A stretch of DNA of 64,000 bases, taken from Heterobilharzia americana (Eukaryota > Platyhelminthes > Trematoda > Strigeidida > Schistosomatidae). Position 1 is the stretch's first letter, and every line of letters starts with the position of its first letter. The notes under the pieces were generated by a model. It was not told the DNA's origin. It worked only from the letters and a program-made list of their open reading frames with translations, and did not search any database. This document shows, one piece after another, positions 33,051-45,384 of the stretch. The stretch covers positions 25,249,661-25,313,660 of the forward strand of contig OX104127.1 in assembly GCA_944470555.2 (NCBI GenBank). The letters run 5' to 3'. Position numbers and translations under genes: made by a program.

Positions 33051-34467
33051 TTCAAAGGCTGATATGACGAACATTAATGCTTCTCAGACAACACAGAATG
33101 AAACACGAGCTAACTCCGTTTGCAGGATTTGTTGAACTTCTCTTTGGATATTTCACTCTCTTTGAAGCTTGTTTGAGTCGTACACCCTTGACCTTGGATT
33201 GTGCGAGTTCATCATAAAATTTTGATTCGATGTTAAGCGCCGAGGAATGAGATCGCCAGGATTGCATGTGGATGATGGACCAGATACTTAAAGCTTAAAA
33301 ATGAATGACCGGAGCGTGCGGCAAGCGAGACTCAAAACAGTAGCACAGAAATACTACGCGGAATTGCGTCGACTGCAATACATGTAGGTGAGTTTATGTG
33401 CTGACTACAAAAGTTACTTGAAGAGATATCTGAAACCTGTTGTTTAGAAGTAGGCTTATGCGGAAGAAGATGAAGGTGCGTACAAAAGTAGTGGAAACTA
33501 AACTGAATCCAAATGTATCACTTTGGAATCGAGAGAATAGAAGATTTCGGACCAGGTATTCGCTTATGTGTAGAAAACCTGTGTACAAAAGTTCAATAAA
33601 GTTATAAACATTCAAGCAAAACTCATGCTTTTTGGCGTAATGGTAACCACACATTATATAGTCATGAGGGAGGGATGATCATGGTTTTGCCTGTTGAGCG
33701 TTACCGTATCAGAACTACAGAGGCAATATGGTGGTGCATGGTGAGCTGAGCTAGTAGATCTGGAGGACGTTTTTGGTAACCTCATTCCTTTTACCATTAT
33801 TTTGTCGTCATAAGTACAAGAGCCACAGGTTTCATAGAGATACAGACATAGAGGCAAGGGTAGTTCAAGTTTACCCCTCTACCATCATGCCCGTTGGTCA
33901 GTTATCTCCATCTCCGCATATTTTTACGTTATTCTTTAAAATATTTCTGTGCTAAGCTCAGTAGGGTTGATGGTTACGAGGACAGTTCCAGCTTACTGTC
34001 AGCTGGCTAAGGCGGTGCATACATTATTGACTCAGTCGTCCCTTGTTATGTATCGCAAATCAGGCAACAATTATGACCATTATACCTCCACTCATGCCGT
34101 GGTCAAGCTTGATTTATGACGCAGAACTGACTTGTACTACTGTACAGCACAAAGACTCCTACTTTGTTACAAAGGGAAAAGGGAGCGGTGGGTAGAATGT
34201 TTACTTGTAGGAGGGGTCAAGAGTAGATGAAATGTGCAGCACTGAGGTTAGGAACGGCGACTAGTATCAAACATAATTACCATAAATTCGCATAGAATAG
34301 TGTGCAATTCAACAAAAACCACTCACCGCTTGATAAATTCTCGGGTGGTTGCATTAGTTTATTGAGTATTGGACCCTAGATTTTTGGTGGGCCAATAAGG
34401 AACATGGTGCCGTCTAAGTAGGGTACGTTAGGAATCTTGCAAACTCCAGGTTCATTGAGGTAGTGGC
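33051..34467. other. Spacer between A' and CR1-W, no gene recognised
   Basis: Single-copy within the block. A 28-codon basic frame (33,301-33,387, MNDRSVRQARLKTVAQKYYA...) ends directly at a strong donor-like TAG/GTGAGT, but nothing else supports an exon. No repeats or RNA genes were recognised. Confidence 0.45.
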
Positions 34468-35400
34468 TCAAGGTTGGTTAAAACTGAGATATGGTTTTGA
34501 GCATCGGACACCATGCGGCGGTCTGCCCCAAATGTTAGCGTAACGAGCTGTGAAAAATGAGGATTTGAACTGTTCGAACGCATATGGTAGTGTGACTGGG
34601 CAGTCTTGGTCTCTAAGATTGTAGGGTTTTTTGTCAGCCACCTTTACTATATCTACATTGGCGGTCACTTCATCGTGCAAAGCTTCATAGAAGATGCTGA
34701 GGTTCTACCTTATTCGCCTTAACCAAAAAGGCTCTAACCGATTAGCATGACGTGTGCCTCTGTAAGAATTGCCTGTGGAAACAAGTCTGGTGAAGTGCCG
34801 TTGAGTTTTCTCTATTTTCTGACTGTCACTAGACCGCAAGCAACTAAGCACAACAGGACAGCATTCTAGTGGTGGTCGCACGCATATCTTAAATAGAATC
34901 AGTTTGCTTGCATTCGGGTGAAAATTCCGGTGAACGAAGCCCGTGAGGCGGCATAACTTGGAGCACCGTGCCGCTGCGTGTTCTGTAAGTGAATGGTCAC
35001 TGAAGTACCTTATTCCAAGGTCGCAAATACCATTTAGCCGTTGGAGTGCAATGTTGTCCAGTCGAAGATTAGTTGGCATGCTTTGTTCATCGAAGAGCAT
35101 AGAGCCGAACTTTTGAGTATTCAGAGGTGGCAGCCACGTGTCACACCATCTTGGTAGCTTGTCGAGATCGTTTTGCATAGTGGTACTGATGCTGCTTCAT
35201 TGGTTAGGGTAAAAAGTGTATGCCACTTTCAAGTCATCCAAAAAGAGGAAGGTTTTCCCTGATTGAAAGCAGACGCACGTATCATTTGTATACATTACAG
35301 AGAGGAGTCCGGGGACAGAGCCTTAGGTAATTCCACTGGTGACATTTTTGGGAAGGGAACAATGTGAGCCTGTCTTGACAACTTGGATACGGTCTAACAA
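34468..35400 (-). pseudogene. CR1-W RT, C-terminal half, block 1
   Basis: From the CR1-Z junction the minus strand reads LLDRIQVVKTGSHCSL, then a degraded motif B (TSGIT*GSVPG), then motif C FLFLDDLKVAYTF (ADD changed to LDD). It continues in 35,178-34,705 (NDLDKLPRWCDTWLPPLN, CDLGIRYFSDHSLTEHA, RSSDSQKIEKTQRHF) and 34,680-34,468 (ANIWGRPPHGVRCSKPYL). The N-terminal half lies on the far side of CR1-Z and survives only at 63,808-64,000. Confidence 0.8.
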
Positions 35401-35421
35401 TAAATAAATAAATAAATAAAT
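35401..35421. repeat. (TAAA)n 3' tail of CR1-Z
   Basis: Five TAAA units on the plus strand, i.e. (TTTA)n at the 3' terminus of the minus-strand CR1-Z, directly abutting CR1-W sequence. Copied at 57,535-57,555. Confidence 0.8.
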
Positions 35422-35890
35422 GTTTTATTCTCACGTTAAACAAGTTTTAGCATGAAAGAAGCCAGTTTACAGGCTTCATCACGTTGACACATCTCAAAAT
35501 ATCAAAAGACTTTAGCCCTCAGTGGTACTGACGGAATGTCATTAAACGTAATCATAAGCTGCCGAAGGTCCTTTGCTAGCCACAAGGGACCCATTATACA
35601 ATCTGGAGCAACAATAAAGTATCCACAGTCATATAACCAACGTGTATGGCTATATCAATGCATATCCAGGTCATCATGTTACGTTTGAAGGTAATATAGA
35701 TTGATTCTGCTGCGAATACTTGTTGTGTTGGATGGAAACAGATGTTGAAATAGTCAATAGTCCAAGTGGCAGTATTTATGCATAGACTTCGGGTATCTTT
35801 TGTATTAGCATAGGCGGCAACATTCGAGAAGTGTATTTGATGCATAGTAAGTTTCATATGAAAAGGTCTCTTGGTACAGAGTACTAGAAA

Positions 35891-36100
35891 ATGTCTAGTG
35901 TGAAGCCATTGCAGATAAGTGACCTCCTGAGCCGATGTGTATATTGGTCTCTGTTCAGAATGCCTCTGCTACTAATACTGTTGGGGATGGTCAGACGGTT
36001 CGTCGCAAGAAAAATCATGACGAGTAGGCGAGTTAATCTCGAAGATGGTCCAGAATTTGCGGAAGAGTGGGAGTATTCCAATAATTATTGGCGTCAATGA
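35891..36100 (+). CDS. Hypothetical 69-residue ORF, arm B' copy
   Basis: Identical frame to 27,941-28,150, antisense to CR1-Z. Confidence 0.35.
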   Translation: MSSVKPLQISDLLSRCVYWSLFRMPLLLILLGMVRRFVARKIMTSRRVNLEDGPEFAEEWEYSNNYWRQ

Positions 36101-36562
36101 GCAGGTGTTATTCCCATAAAGTAATCACGTTCAGACTGAATTTGAACATCGAATGTCGACTTGCAGCTGTTTCTGCAAATGGGGAAAGAAAGGAGAGGCA
36201 CGAGCAGATATGGAAAGAGAAACTACTACGCTATCAAATTTGGAGAAGAGAAAGGTCCCTATCCTTTTTTGTATTTATTCGGACTTGATGTACATTTTCG
36301 TGTATATATGTTAAGTCAACTACATAGTCCTTCCATTATAGGGTTATTAAGTCGTTTTATTGGGAGGGGGGGTGTGCGGTAATGGCTTCCAGTAATGAAC
36401 AGTATTCTTTAAGTTCATTATCCGGAGAGGAGCCGGTATTCATACCCGTGTATGCAATCGTGAGGCCATCTGCATTAAACGAACTTCGGGGCTTTAATAA
36501 AGCCGTTTCTTACATTTAGAGGTCTGAGTACGTTCACAGTAGACGCAATGGCTTGATCATTG

Positions 36563-38530
36563 TTATGTGCCGATTGCTCCATTATGCTTCGTATTTGTGG
36601 ATATAATATGAATGTCAAGAAATCTATAGATATCCGTGAAAAGAGAGAATTCGTTGGGTAGACGTCGAAAATGAAATGCAGACATGCAAGAGCGAATAAA
36701 ATGTGGAAGCTTATTCCATAACTTGCTGTATTGTATCGTAAAGGATCGTAACCTAAGTTTAGGGCGGTGCTTCTCTACAGGTACAGTGCTTTCACGATCG
36801 CGTAGACTGTATGAGGGCATAGGCTTAGAAGAAAAAGTGCGACAGGCATGAGTAATGCCATGCAAAAGGCGGAAAAATAGGCTAAGGTTAAGCTTAAGGC
36901 GTCTTAGCCAAAGTGGGTCAATTTTTAATTTCTTACACCTTCCCGCATGATGAAGTTCTTCGTGACGGCCCAGTACGTAGCGGGTAAACTTTCTTTGAAC
37001 ATTCTCAATTAGTATCCTATCCGAAGCATACATATTGCTGAAGATGATTTTGCCATATTCAAGTACTGGGCGGATCATTACTTCGAATAAAAGCAGTCTG
37101 GTCTCATTGGTATGTACGTGTTTAAGCAAAGGGCCAACTGAGCGCCTACACTTGGAGGCAAGTGACTGAGCCCATTCCGTAAACGTTAACTTTCGAGAAT
37201 ACCTAATACCCATGTCACATACTGAGTTACAAGATTGCAGCATAGAATTGCCAAGGTGTAAACTGACGTTTGGATAAGAGTTATTGAAACAGAAAGTTCC
37301 GCATTTTTTAGAGTTGAGCGGAAGTTGCCATGTTTCACTCCAAGCGAACAAATTCGTCAGGTCTTCCTGGATTCTATTAAAACCCTCACTTAGTGATGAG
37401 TGGGGAAAGCTATACACAATTTTTAAGTCGTCAGCAAACAGGTAGGGTTGACCACATTTTATCACTTTAGAAATATTATTTACGTAAAGGAGGAGGAGTA
37501 AGGGCCCCAACACTCTACCTTGAGTGACACCACTCAAAATAGGCTGTGGGGAGGAATAGGTGTGACTGAACTTTACTATTTGGATACGCTATCTGGGGAA
37601 TGAGCTTACCCTCGATAATAGAGGGTCACTAATTCCAAATGATTGAAGCTTAAGAATTGACCGATTATGAGGCACTTTATCAAATGCTTTTTTGAAGTCA
37701 AAAAATAGAGCAGTTACGAAAAGACCTTCATCTCGTCTGCAGGTGACCTCCTCAAAATAATCCAGTGAGCAAGTACTACGTGAACGACCTTTTAAGAAAC
37801 CATGCTGCATAGGGGAAAGAAGCTGATGCGCAGCCACGTAGTCATTGATTTCTTGCGCAACGACCTTCTCCATGATACGAGAGACTACAGGTGTAACATT
37901 TATGGGACGATAATTCTGAATGTCTGACGTCGGCCCAGATTTATATGTGGGAGATATACATGACAGCTTCCAGCGGTCAGGGTAGCGTGTCTCAGTAAGG
38001 GATATTGAGAATAGCTCCATGAGGAACAATGGTGTGTCTTCACCACCCCTCTTAAGGAGAACAGACGGGATCCCATCGGGTCCGGCAGAATATGAGTCCT
38101 TTAGTGAAGCAACCGCATCACCTATCTTTCTCTGTGTAAAGGAAACATTACTTAGCGAGTGGTGTGGTGGAATGGGCATTTGTGTGTTTAGTACACTATC
38201 TTTGTGCGTGAAGCAGCTTGCATAATGTTTACTAAACAGCTCGCAGATCTTTCTTGGGCCATCATAAAGAATGTCCCCATCGATGATCAGACTGCTGGGA
38301 ATAACTCTAGATAAGTTTGCATGGGATTTTAGAATTCTCACTAATGATTGAACACTGCCAGTTTGTGCGTTGCAGCTGGTTTCTTGCTTGATTGCTTTCA
38401 GTAACTTATTTGATTTGAAGTTCTCATGGACAATTTTTAATGAGACAAGGGATGAGAAGTCATTAGATCGATAGAAATTTCTGGCATGTCTGCGCATGCT
38501 GATACGTACTTTTTCAGGGATGAAATTCAC
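36563..38530 (-). pseudogene. CR1-Z reverse transcriptase (minus copy, block 1), one stop
   Basis: Nearly intact RT. 38,530-37,589 and 37,537-36,563 are in the same frame, separated by a single TAG at 37,589-37,591 (context SSFPR*RIQIVKF). Palm motifs A (FFDFKKAFDKVPHN) and C (FADD) and motif B are intact, and the thumb and C-terminus are open for 324 codons. This copy has none of the four one-base losses of the plus copy, so it best represents the element's RT. Confidence 0.9.
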
Positions 38531-38704
38531 TTTCGGCTTTCTAATTAATACTGATACCTCCGGGCAATGTGATTGTGAATTGCATTCATGGAACTGTAGA
38601 AGATGTCACTTAGTTCATGGGTTAGGTAACTGGTGAAATAAGAACCGCAGTCCAAGCATCGCAACATGTATTGTATCTCTTCCCAGATGATATTTTTATA
38701 TCGT

Positions 38705-39535
38705 CTAACTGTGGTTTTTTTGACCTGGGGCCAACGTATTTCTGGGAGATAGCCGGAAGTCACCAAACACTACTCTGTGATCGCTGCCCGGGAATTCTGG
38801 ACATACCCGAAAAGTGAAGGGCAATAATCCATCGGTGAAGACGGGGCCGAGTACGCTATTATGTCTAGTTGGTTGCATTACATGTTGGCGCCATCCTCCA
38901 GAATCCAACACAATAATAAAATTATCAAACCGCCTAGGAGAGGTAAGTGTCTGCCACTTGATGTCAGGCATATTAAAGTCACCGCATATAAGTTTCACGG
39001 AGTAGGGCAGTGTTGTTACGTGGGTGAACACTTCTGCAGGCCTGTCGTCACAATCTACAGTAGAGCAAGGAGGACGGTAGATACACCCTAAGAGGATAGT
39101 CATAGCATTTGGAAACTTCGCCACAACCCACACTGAGTCACTGAGCGAATTGAGTTCTAAAGTTATGCAATTTGTCGCAGCAATGTCGGACCTGATATAA
39201 ATCATGCAACCACCACCTCTACCATTATATCTATCTCTCCTAAACAGAGTATAATTGTCGACAGAGACATCACTGTCAGGAGCCTCTGGAGTACACCAAG
39301 CTTCAGTGATAAATATTAGGCAGGGGTTAGACATAATCGACATCATAGTGGTCTCACTTATTTTGTTGCGTATGGAACGGGCGTTAATCAGGCAGAAGGT
39401 TAAAGAACTGGATAAGCAATAGTACCTAAACCTGTTTTCGGAAAGCATTTTCTCGCAGGTTAGTTGGAACTGTAGTGGTGAGGAAAATGGGGTCGAATTT
39501 AATTTCGGGGACATAATACGGGAATAAGATACCAC
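38705..39535 (-). pseudogene. CR1-Z endonuclease (minus copy, block 1)
   Basis: 276 codons open from MVSYSRIMSPK, about 29 residues longer at the N-terminus than the plus copy because this side retains more upstream element. Active-site boxes as in the plus copy. Ends at the same shift in the homopolymer near 38,715. Confidence 0.88.
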
Positions 39536-39852
39536 TGGGTTACTACTAATATCCTTTATTGTGTTAGGCGTTGACCCACCATATATGAGCCGGGAAAATG
39601 ACAGGTTGGCGCAACATCTTCCCCGCCACTGTAGCGGTTGTGAGCTAGGATTGAGAGTAGCTGATTCTACAGCGTCATCATCTGAACAGCAAAAGGCGCT
39701 AATAATTTTTGAAGTCCGAGAAAATTTGGGTTTTCAGAATGAGCCCTGGGTATGGGTGTCCGCGGAAATGAGCCAAGTAAATCTGTGGTTTCACTTCCGC
39801 ATGGGAAGGGGCAGGGTGCATTATGCTGGGGAGCCAGTATCAGGGGCTGCAT

Positions 39853-40503
39853 CTACACAGAAGACCTCCAATTAGGAGGTGATATCGTTGTACTGGGGCG
39901 AGCATACATTGGATTTGAATGTTGTGTGGATGGGTGTGAGGAGAAAAACCTATCGTTTCTCCTGTAGCCCCTGTTTTCATGACTATGGGAAGCGTTTGTG
40001 TTCTGAACATTCTTGCGCACGTTCCCTTTCTTTTTGCCACCTTGGTGTATGAATCCTACCTTTCCGTTGGTTAGTGAGGGTGCCATAGTACTTGCTGTCA
40101 TATCGGTGGACGTCGTGAGTGTGTCTGCGTAAGGAAACGGGGTCACTCTTCGAATGGCGTTATGACCATTAGGTTTAACGGTCTGAAAATAATTACTACG
40201 GGGCTGGCTAAAACGCTTCTGCGCCATTGAACTTGGCGGTGTGCTCGAACTAGGACTTTTAGGTTTGGATTTTGGAAACATGGAACTTTGTGACCAAGCA
40301 TTGTCGACACACCTAAAGGTCAACATCGTATTTGAGGGCGGTAAAGGCTTATCAGGGTAACTGCACCTGGGGAACGCAGGCTTCGTCGATAAACTCAGGG
40401 AAATCAGGTGCATATTGAATGTATCATTACCGTTGCCATACATATCAACATCATCTGAGAATAAATCTGCATAACTGGCGGAGATTTGACCTTCAGTTTC
40501 GGC
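39853..40503 (-). pseudogene. CR1-Z ORF1, C-terminal part, truncated by junction
   Basis: Open from the junction to the stop at 39,853. Low-complexity Ser/Thr/Pro/Asn-rich and basic (SKPKSPSSSTPPSSMAQKRF, GGKKKGNVRKNVQN), suiting a nucleic-acid-binding tail. The N-terminal part is lost at 40,503. Confidence 0.75.
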
Positions 40504-40505
40504 AT
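40502..40505. other. Tandem duplication junction
   Basis: Left of the junction the sequence follows 62,6xx (TTTCGGC in CR1-Z ORF1); to the right it follows 18,366 onward (GCATTTTAGCG in CR1-Y). The shared dinucleotide GC is the only overlap, consistent with end-joining or a microhomology-mediated event. Confidence 0.85.
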
Positions 40506-41483
40506 TTTAGCGTCCTAACGGCTTGATGAACATTGGCATGTGTGAATTCAACCGCATCTATTGTCGTTAGTGGAGGAGAAGAATAGCTTTTAAAAGTGCA
40601 CACCGTATCAGTATCACACGAAAATTTGTAAGTTCCAAATATGTCACTTAACATTTCACACATACCTACTGGATTATTATGACCCTTGGTGTCATGGATA
40701 AGAAGAGGAATGTTATATCTGCCGCCTCTCAAGAAGTGCTGATAGAGTATATACTCTAGATGAGCTAGCTAGCGCACTGCTCTCCTCATTCTTCGAAAGC
40801 AAATCATAGTTACGCGAGATAGGGTTAAGAATACCAAGAATCAACCGAAGTGCATCAGAGTCGTGATGTCCACAGTATCTTGTCGGGAGTTTGCTTGACT
40901 TTTGACGAGCATTGGGAGGTACATATGGCTTGTTGTTTGGTGGCATCTTTTGAGATCTTTTAATGGAACAATGGTATCGAGATAAGTTTTAGAGTTGTAG
41001 TAAAGCATATCAATGGGTAATTTGAGGTCTGCCGTGGTGAAGTATGATCCATACTCGATGCACCTAATCATTGGACACATCCGCTGCCAATCCGTCCTAC
41101 CACAATCTCCATATGCCATTTGATGTGGAGTGGGAGTACCAGCTGATGTATCAGTTACAGGAAGTGGTAGTGCGCATAATACCGTTTTGTGATCACTTCC
41201 TGGGAACTGGGACCCTGTATTTGTCAAAGTAGTAACTAGGTTGTGGCAAAATATTGAGTTCAATACATTGTCAACTCTTGTGAGCGTATAAGCAATTTGC
41301 TTGCATCCAAAAATAGCCGGTGAATGGAAAATGCTGTCATACCTAGCTGGAACATCGAGTGAATCCCACCTAATTTCTGGGGGCCACGCACATTGCACGT
41401 AGACATTATAATTAGCTTGATTTGGGGACCAGTATAGTGCAAGTGCTGATGAAGTAACCTACGGCAAAATATGAGGTTCAGTT
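40504..41483 (-). pseudogene. CR1-Y endonuclease/fingers remnant, block 2
   Basis: Copy of 18,366-19,345. Carries the endonuclease C-terminal part and linker and stops at the fingers because of the junction. One substitution seen at 41,292 (A to G on the plus strand), changing Val to Ala in KQI(V/A)YTL. Confidence 0.85.
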
Positions 41484-42075
41484 CAATTCTCCTCTTGCAG
41501 AGTGTCCCTAACCCGTGCATGTTACGTCTGGATGTGTGATAAAGACTGGTGTCAGCTCCTAATGTTGTGAAGGTGAAGTAGCGTTGTGCCTCTTCGACTT
41601 TCAGTCTGTCGCTTCTACGAAGACCACTGAGAACAAACCGGCAATACTTTAAAAGTGGGCGAATGCACACCCTGAAGAATAGAACACGTGATTCAGTGCT
41701 ATAGAAGTTACGAATGATGCATTCCGAGAGATTACGTGACCTGGATCTGACATAAGCTGTCTTTTCCGAGAATGTTACGTCTTTGGAATATTTTATGTTA
41801 AGATCTAACATAGAGGAGCGTCCAGGTAGCTGCTTCCCGCGTACCAGGAGGGTCAGGTCAAGGTTGTCGTTGACTATGCTGAGCCAACCACATTTGTCGT
41901 TTTTAAACTCAGGCAGGTTCAAGTCACTGGATGTGATTATTTGGAAGGGTGGGTGCGTGTTCCAGAGCCGTTAACACCGAAGTGTCAGGGTAATTAGAGC
42001 CAACAGATGACCCACACACCCCACTAGTGCTGTAACAGCACTGAAGTGCATTATGACGCATGGAGCATCACTTGC
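41484..42075 (-). pseudogene. CR1-X mosaic endonuclease/thumb, block 2
   Basis: Copy of 19,346-19,937 with the same 220-codon mosaic frame (41,922-41,260). Confidence 0.7.
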
Positions 42076-42107
42076 TTGATCAAGAAACATTTATTATTTT
42101 ATTATTA

Positions 42108-44278
42108 TTAGTCCCTTGGGTTCCTAGTGGAACATAGGGCTTCAGTAGCACGCCTCCAGTGACCTCTGTTCTCTGAGATCTTTTGGACCTGGTTCCACGA
42201 CAGCCCAGAAGCTCTTATTTCCTCCTCGCATGACCTCCTCCATGTCACCCTCGGACGTCCAACTCGTCGCTTCCCATCTGGGTTCCACTCGAGGGCCTGA
42301 CGCGTGATGTCCTCAGTCGGCCTTCTCAGTGCATGGCCAATCCATCTCCACTTCTTCCTGCATATTTGTTGCGTGATAGGTTCTTGGTTGGTTCGTTCCC
42401 AGAGTTCCTTGTTGCTTATTCTTTCTGGCCATCTGATCTTCAGCAGCGAGCGTAAGCAGTTGTTGATGAATGTCTGTAGTTTATTGGAAATGCCTTTCGT
42501 GACGCGCCAAGTCTCTGAGCCATACAAGAGCACTGACTTGACGTTGGTGTTGAAAATCCGTATCTTGTTCCGCATGCTGAGTGCAGAAGATCTCCACACT
42601 GGTTTCAGGCTAATGAACGCCTGTCTTGCTTTTCCGATTCTGACTTTGACGTCCTCGTCCGTCCCGCCTGTAGTTGAAACAGTGCTTCCTAGATAAGTGA
42701 AGGAGGTTACTTCCTTCAAGTTTCTCCCGTTGACGGTGATTGGAGTTTGTTGTTGTTGTTGGTGGTGGTGGTGCGGTATCTTCATCACCTCTGTCTTCTC
42801 TATATTCACTTGAAGTCCCGTCTTAGCTGCCTCTTCTATCAACTTGTTAGTTTTTGCCTGTAGATCTTCAAGTTTGTGTGACATCAGGCACAAGTCATCA
42901 CTGGCGAAATCCAAGTCTTCTAGGTTCTTTTCCGCCGTCCAGTGTATCCCCCTCTTCTCGCTGCCTACTGTTTGCTGCATGATCCAGTCCACCACAATAA
43001 GGAATATCATGGGGGATAGTAGGCAACCTTGTTTCACTCCTGTCTTCACTTCACTGCAAAGGCATCACTGAGCTTCCCATTGTGGATTACTTGGCATGTG
43101 GCATCTTCATATAGTTGTTGAATGAGGCGGATAAAGGTTTGCGGTACTCCGTAGTATTGAAGCAGTTTCCAAATTACTTCTCGGTCGACGCTGTCAAAGG
43201 CCTTCTCAAAGTCGATGAAGTTGAGGTATAGAGCTGATTGCCATTCTACGCTCTGTTCTATGATGATGCGTAGAGTGGCGTTGCAATTTGGTCAGCACAT
43301 GATTTGTAATTCCTGAAGCCTGCCTGTTGCGGTCGCAGTTTTGAATCCAGTGCGTCTTTAAGCCTCTCCAGGATGATGCGGCTTAATATTTTACTTGGGG
43401 TGGACAGGAGAGTGATTCCGCGCCAGTTCTTGCAAGCACTGAGGTCTCCCTTCTTCGGCAGTTTGACAAGGTAACCCTTCTTCCAATCGTCAGGTACCTT
43501 CTCTTCCCTCCACACCTTCTGCAATAGTGGTGTGGTGTGAGCATGTCCGCTGTTGTCTCTGCATCTGTTCTCAGTGCTTCTGGCGGTATTCCATCTGGTC
43601 CTGCTGCTTTCCCGCATTTCAGTAGCTTTATGGCGTTCAGGACTTCCATTTTCGTTGGAGGATTTATGTTCACTTGTAATTCAGCGGCTGCAGGTGGTAT
43701 TTCTGGACGAAGTGCAGGTGGTGGTGGTGGTCGATTCAAGAGCTTCTTGAAGTGGTCGGCCCATCGTTTCCTGTGTTTCTCTTCTTTTGTAATTAAATTT
43801 CCTTCTTCATCTTTTATTGGTTTCATCTGTGTTGGTCTCTTCCCTGATAGCAACCTGGTTATTTGATACAATGTCGTCAGGTCTCTCTTACCTGCAGCCC
43901 ATTCTGCTTCACTTGCCAGTGTTTCGTAGAAGTGTATTTTGTCTTTCCACACACTCTTCTTCACTTCTTTGTCCAGTGTAGTGTTTTATACATTGTACTC
44001 AGTTCCTCTTGTCGTTGAGCATCCTTGCACTGGTTTATCTTCTGCTTCACCATCCTCCTCTCCTGCTCTGTCAGCTTCCTTTCATGTATCCATTGAGATC
44101 CATTCCCTGTCCTGTCTTCTTTCTTCTTCCTTCCTAATACGGCTGTGCAGGTTTCTTTCCACATAGCTTTCAAAGACTTCCAGTGTTCTTCCACACAGGT
44201 TTCTTCAGGGATGTTCCTCGATATCTCCCATTTTGTCTTGATGGCTGGCTGCCGTGAAGATCTCCTTTGTGGTTTCAT
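42108..44278 (-). pseudogene. RTE-beta linker and RT, block 2
   Basis: Same pieces as block 1 (44,278-43,961, 43,964-43,383, 43,617-43,258, 43,049-42,108), including the FASDD form of motif C. The C-terminal frame is 313 rather than 314 codons because of the shorter glutamine run. Confidence 0.88.
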
Positions 44279-44477
44279 CCTTCAGTTTCCGAGTGTTGTA
44301 CTTGAATTGAGGTCTATCACCAGCTTCCTTGAAGGCTTTTAACTTGATTTGGAAGGTTCCTTTCACTAGACGACAGTAAGTGGTCTGAACCTACATCTGC
44401 TCCTCTTCTTGACCTTGTGTCAAGTAGGCTGACTGCGTCTCCATTTTCTTGAGATTAAGATAAAGTCGATTTGATTT

Positions 44478-45105
44478 TTAGTGTGTCCCGGTGTCCGGTG
44501 AAATCCATGTCGCTTTGTGGATATCTTTGTGCCTGAACACACTGCCTCCAATCACCAAATCGTTGAATGCACAGAATTCTGCAAACAATTCTCCATTCTC
44601 ATTCATTTCACCTAGCGCCTCTCGACCCATGGTTAGTTCTCTTCCCGTATTGTCCCCTCCCAGTTTGGCATTCATGTCGCCCATTAGAATTTTGATATCG
44701 CCAACTGACGTCTTGTCCAGTGTTGATTGAAGTTGTCTGTAGAAATCCTCCTTTTTCTCTTGCTCTGCATTATTTGTAGGTGCATGACATTGTATGATTG
44801 TGACCTTCCTTCCTTTTGAGTTGAACCTTGCTGTCATGATCCTGGAGGAGATTGGTTCCCACTGCATGAGAGCCTTCGATGCTCTTGAGGACATCATGAT
44901 AGCCACTCCCTCAGTGTGCTCGTGGTTGGCGTCTGGGTGACCGGAGTAGATTATTGATTCTCCAGTTGACAGTTTGGAGAGTCCACTCCCATTCCATCTG
45001 CTTTCGCAAATCCCAAGCACTTCGATGTTATACCTTCTCATCTCCTTTGCAATCTGGGCTGCCTAACTGGGTTGCAACATGGTGCGGACATTCCATGTCC
45101 CCACG
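44478..45105 (-). pseudogene. RTE-beta endonuclease, block 2
   Basis: Same frame, same in-frame TAG in the N-terminus and same terminal shift as the block 1 copy. Confidence 0.85.
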
Positions 45106-45384
45106 TTTACTTTCGCTTTCATCGGGAGAGAGAAGACACATCGGCCAATTGGCTTCCCGAAGGCTTTCACCAACTGGCGTCATTTCGCCTCTCCAATTCC
45201 AGCGGGGTATAAGTTTGTTTTCATTTTTTATATTTTGTTTGTGCTTTGAAGTTTCTTTAGCGGTTAGATTTGTTTTACGGGGTGTGGTTGCTAGCCCTAT
45301 GTCCAACCTTCCGTGTTTACCCGGGCTTAGGACCGGCTAGTAACTAGTAAACTAGTTAACCAGGCGAGGTTGATCAAGAAACAT

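Larger units (their letters stand above)
35586..39510. repeat. Inverted arm B' , block 1
   Basis: Partner of 24,535-28,455. The two arms of B are separated by 7.1 kb that contains all of A', so pairs A and B interlock. Confidence 0.92.
18366..40503. repeat. Tandem block 1 (22,138 bp)
   Basis: Directly repeated as 40,504-62,637. The offset is 22,138 at the left end and drifts to 22,133-22,134 through a few 1-3 bp indels. Fewer than about twenty differences were seen over 22 kb. The block begins inside CR1-Y and ends inside CR1-Z. Confidence 0.95.
35401..40503 (-). mobile_element. CR1-Z, minus-strand copy truncated by the block junction
   Basis: Same element as 57,535-63,807 but cut within ORF1 at the tandem junction (40,503). 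Contains the ORF1 C-terminus, endonuclease, RT and 3' UTR. Confidence 0.88.
42091..45369 (-). mobile_element. RTE-beta, block 2
   Basis: Copy of 19,953-23,234, three bases shorter: one CAA codon fewer in the His/Gln run (about 42,750). The 15-bp target-site duplication is preserved at 42,076-42,090 and 45,370-45,384. Not an independent insertion, since the flanks are the same. Confidence 0.92.

Noticed and set aside
35401..35421. TAAA repeat as a CRISPR or tandem-repeat array
   Set aside because: It is a simple 3' tail of a non-LTR element with no spacer structure; no CRISPR arrays exist in this window.
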